DNA from: Thermomicrobiales bacterium
GTDB taxonomy: Bacteria > Chloroflexota > Chloroflexia > Thermomicrobiales > CADCWN01
DNA: 61,177 nt
Reading direction: 5' to 3'
Assembly (NCBI GenBank): GCA_030446685.1
Contig: JAUJMV010000007.1
Span: 104,486-165,662, forward strand
The notes below the pieces were generated by a model, which was given only the letters and a program-made list of their open reading frames with translations, was not told where the DNA came from and searched no databases. Shown in pieces: positions 60,201-61,177 of the stretch. Numbering within the stretch: the first letter of the stretch is position 1; every line of letters begins with the position of its first letter. A program made the position numbers and the translations under genes.

Positions 60201-61061
60201 TGCGCGGTTGAGCACCGAACACCGGCCGTGGCAAGAGGCCGGGCGGGCTCTCTTCAGGTCGGCGATCGAAGCGGCCTTGTCCGCGCGCGGCGTGCGGGAC
60301 CGCCCCGACCGCTGCGGCGGCAGGCCCCCTGCCGCCGCCGTGCCAGCGGCTGACCACAATGGCCGCCCCTGCGCGGCGGCAATCCGCATCCCGGATCGCC
60401 GCGACGGATCGCTCGCCACCGTGGCACTCTGCGGCCCGCGGCGCGGGTCCGGAAACTACGAACCGTCGCGCGCGTCGCACGCCGACTGCCGGCGGCACAC
60501 GGGGGGCGAAAAGATGAAAACCACCAAACGAACCGGAATCGGCGCCGCCCGTTTCCCTGCCACAGCAGGGAAATTTCGTTCGCCGGCGCCGCTGCGACCA
60601 CCCCAAAATCCCCCCGCTTCCCCCCCACTTCCCCCCGCGCCGCGCCGACCCCCTCGGCGGCGCGCGGCGCGGGGGGCGCGGGTTGCGCCAACGGGGCGGC
60701 CGGGGCCGCGCGCCCCGATCGCGGGTGGGCGGCCGGGTGCCGTCCCCGCGCCCGCGACACCGCTTGCCCCGCCTCGATGGCGACGGTGCAGAGACCCCGA
60801 GAGGTCGATGTGGTGCGGGGCGGGCCACAGGCGTGCGACAGGGGAGAGCCGCGGGTTGAACCCGGACGCCACCCCGCCAGCCCCCACCTCCAGGGGCTTC
60901 CATCACCACCAGGACCCATCGCCAGAACGCGCCCCGTTGCGATACCATAGCCCCGGCATCCGCGTTGCTCTGTAGAGTGGGACCAGCACGATCAGCATTC
61001 GCCGCCGGGAAGAAGCGACCACGGTCCCGCCGGTCGAGGCGGAGGGGGGAGGAACCGACCG
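60201..61061. other. Long region without a convincing gene
   Basis: Several frames are open on both strands, but none shows a domain, sensible composition or a Shine-Dalgarno. A locally AT-rich pocket (about 60505-60600) contains the hairpin TTTCCCTG-CCACAG-CAGGGAAA. A pyrimidine-rich tract (60600-60650) consists of CCCC-rich runs. The region 60935-61061 presumably holds the promoter of the next gene. Confidence 0.5.
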
Positions 61062-61177
61062 GTGCTGAGAACCATCCCGCGCGCCGCGCGCCGCGGCCCG
61101 CGCCGGCTGCTGACTCTCGCCGTGCTGGCGCTGCTGGCCCTCTGGCCGGCGACGCCCCCGACCGGCGCGGCCGAGCC
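61062..61177 (+). CDS. Start of a secreted protein (partial)
   Basis: Behind a strong GGAGGGGGGAGG (61041-61052), GTG 61062 opens a frame that leaves the window after 38 codons. It encodes a signal peptide: a basic N-terminus (RTIPRAARRGPRRL), a hydrophobic core (LTLAVLALLALW) and a probable cleavage region PATPPTGAAE. The mature protein is not visible, so its function cannot be stated. Confidence 0.65.
   Translation, partial: MLRTIPRAARRGPRRLLTLAVLALLALWPATPPTGAAE

Noticed and set aside
60208..60975. A 255-codon plus-strand frame
   Set aside because: Composition is Pro/Arg/Ala-rich without motif or ribosome site, and similar frames are open on the other strand.

Overview
The window is about 61 kb of very GC-rich bacterial DNA. 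I see no rRNA, tRNA or CRISPR array, so placement rests on gene content and style. Several Tat or lipobox lipoproteins with Thr/Pro tracts, an ECF41-type sigma factor, heterodimeric ABC exporters, family-5 oligosaccharide-type binding proteins and many intergenic fold-back repeats together suggest a Chloroflexota bacterium near Thermomicrobia; this is an inference. Indels are unevenly spread: about 18.4-43 kb has one obvious frameshift, while 2-5, 10.4-11.3, 16.5-18.3, 43.6-46.4, 49-50.6 and 54.3-60.2 kb are full of them, including in housekeeping-type genes (purE, HIT). Part of that is probably base-calling error and part is true decay of duplicated or mobile DNA.

Layout. 1-4.3 kb: a secreted glycosidase-like protein (partial), then a methyltransferase, a NUDIX hydrolase and a metallo-beta-lactamase-fold enzyme, the last three frameshifted. 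4.4-11.3 kb: a fold-back repeat, a strong promoter with a possible mini-leader, ABC-F ATPase, two SDR oxidoreductases, a Cys-rich small protein, purK, HIT and purE. 11.3-16.5 kb: a two-gene unit ending in a LuxR-type HTH protein whose N-terminal half looks like domain IV of EF-G/TetM, dienelactone hydrolase, PRC-barrel protein, an amine-oxidase-like flavoprotein and an ECF41 sigma factor. 16.5-18.3 kb: remnants of IS5- and IS630-type transposases.

18.4-43 kb is a carbohydrate and sugar-acid locus: GH2 glycosidase, DUF4397 lipoprotein, two RraA-type aldolase-like proteins, UlaG-like hydrolase, a galactonate-dehydratase-like enolase-superfamily enzyme, an ABM protein, GH15 enzyme, M42 aminopeptidase, a complete Opp/Dpp-type ABC importer with two binding proteins and a 59-residue membrane protein inside the cluster, and two Gfo/Idh/MocA dehydrogenases. 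The likely theme is uptake and oxidation of an oligosaccharide or glycoside.

43.2-57.8 kb is the most unusual part: a module (GT4 glycosyltransferase, PHP phosphoesterase, Clp_N-domain protein with an RHH-like partner, ABC exporter pair) is present twice in tandem, with an IS1182-type element (perfect 17-bp terminal repeats) exactly at the junction. Decay is largely complementary: GT and PHP are intact in the second copy, the first ABC gene in the first copy, and the second ABC gene in neither. Each copy starts with an 11-bp-periodic array of CGTTAAC boxes placed 10 bp upstream of a -10 element, the geometry of an OmpR/PhoB-type operator, followed by a conserved leader with an intrinsic terminator before the glycosyltransferase. 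The Clp_N/RHH gene has its own conserved inverted-repeat operator. 57.8-61.2 kb: a ring-cleaving-dioxygenase-like VOC protein, an LLM flavin oxidoreductase, a MarR remnant, about 0.85 kb without a convincing gene, and the start of a secreted protein.
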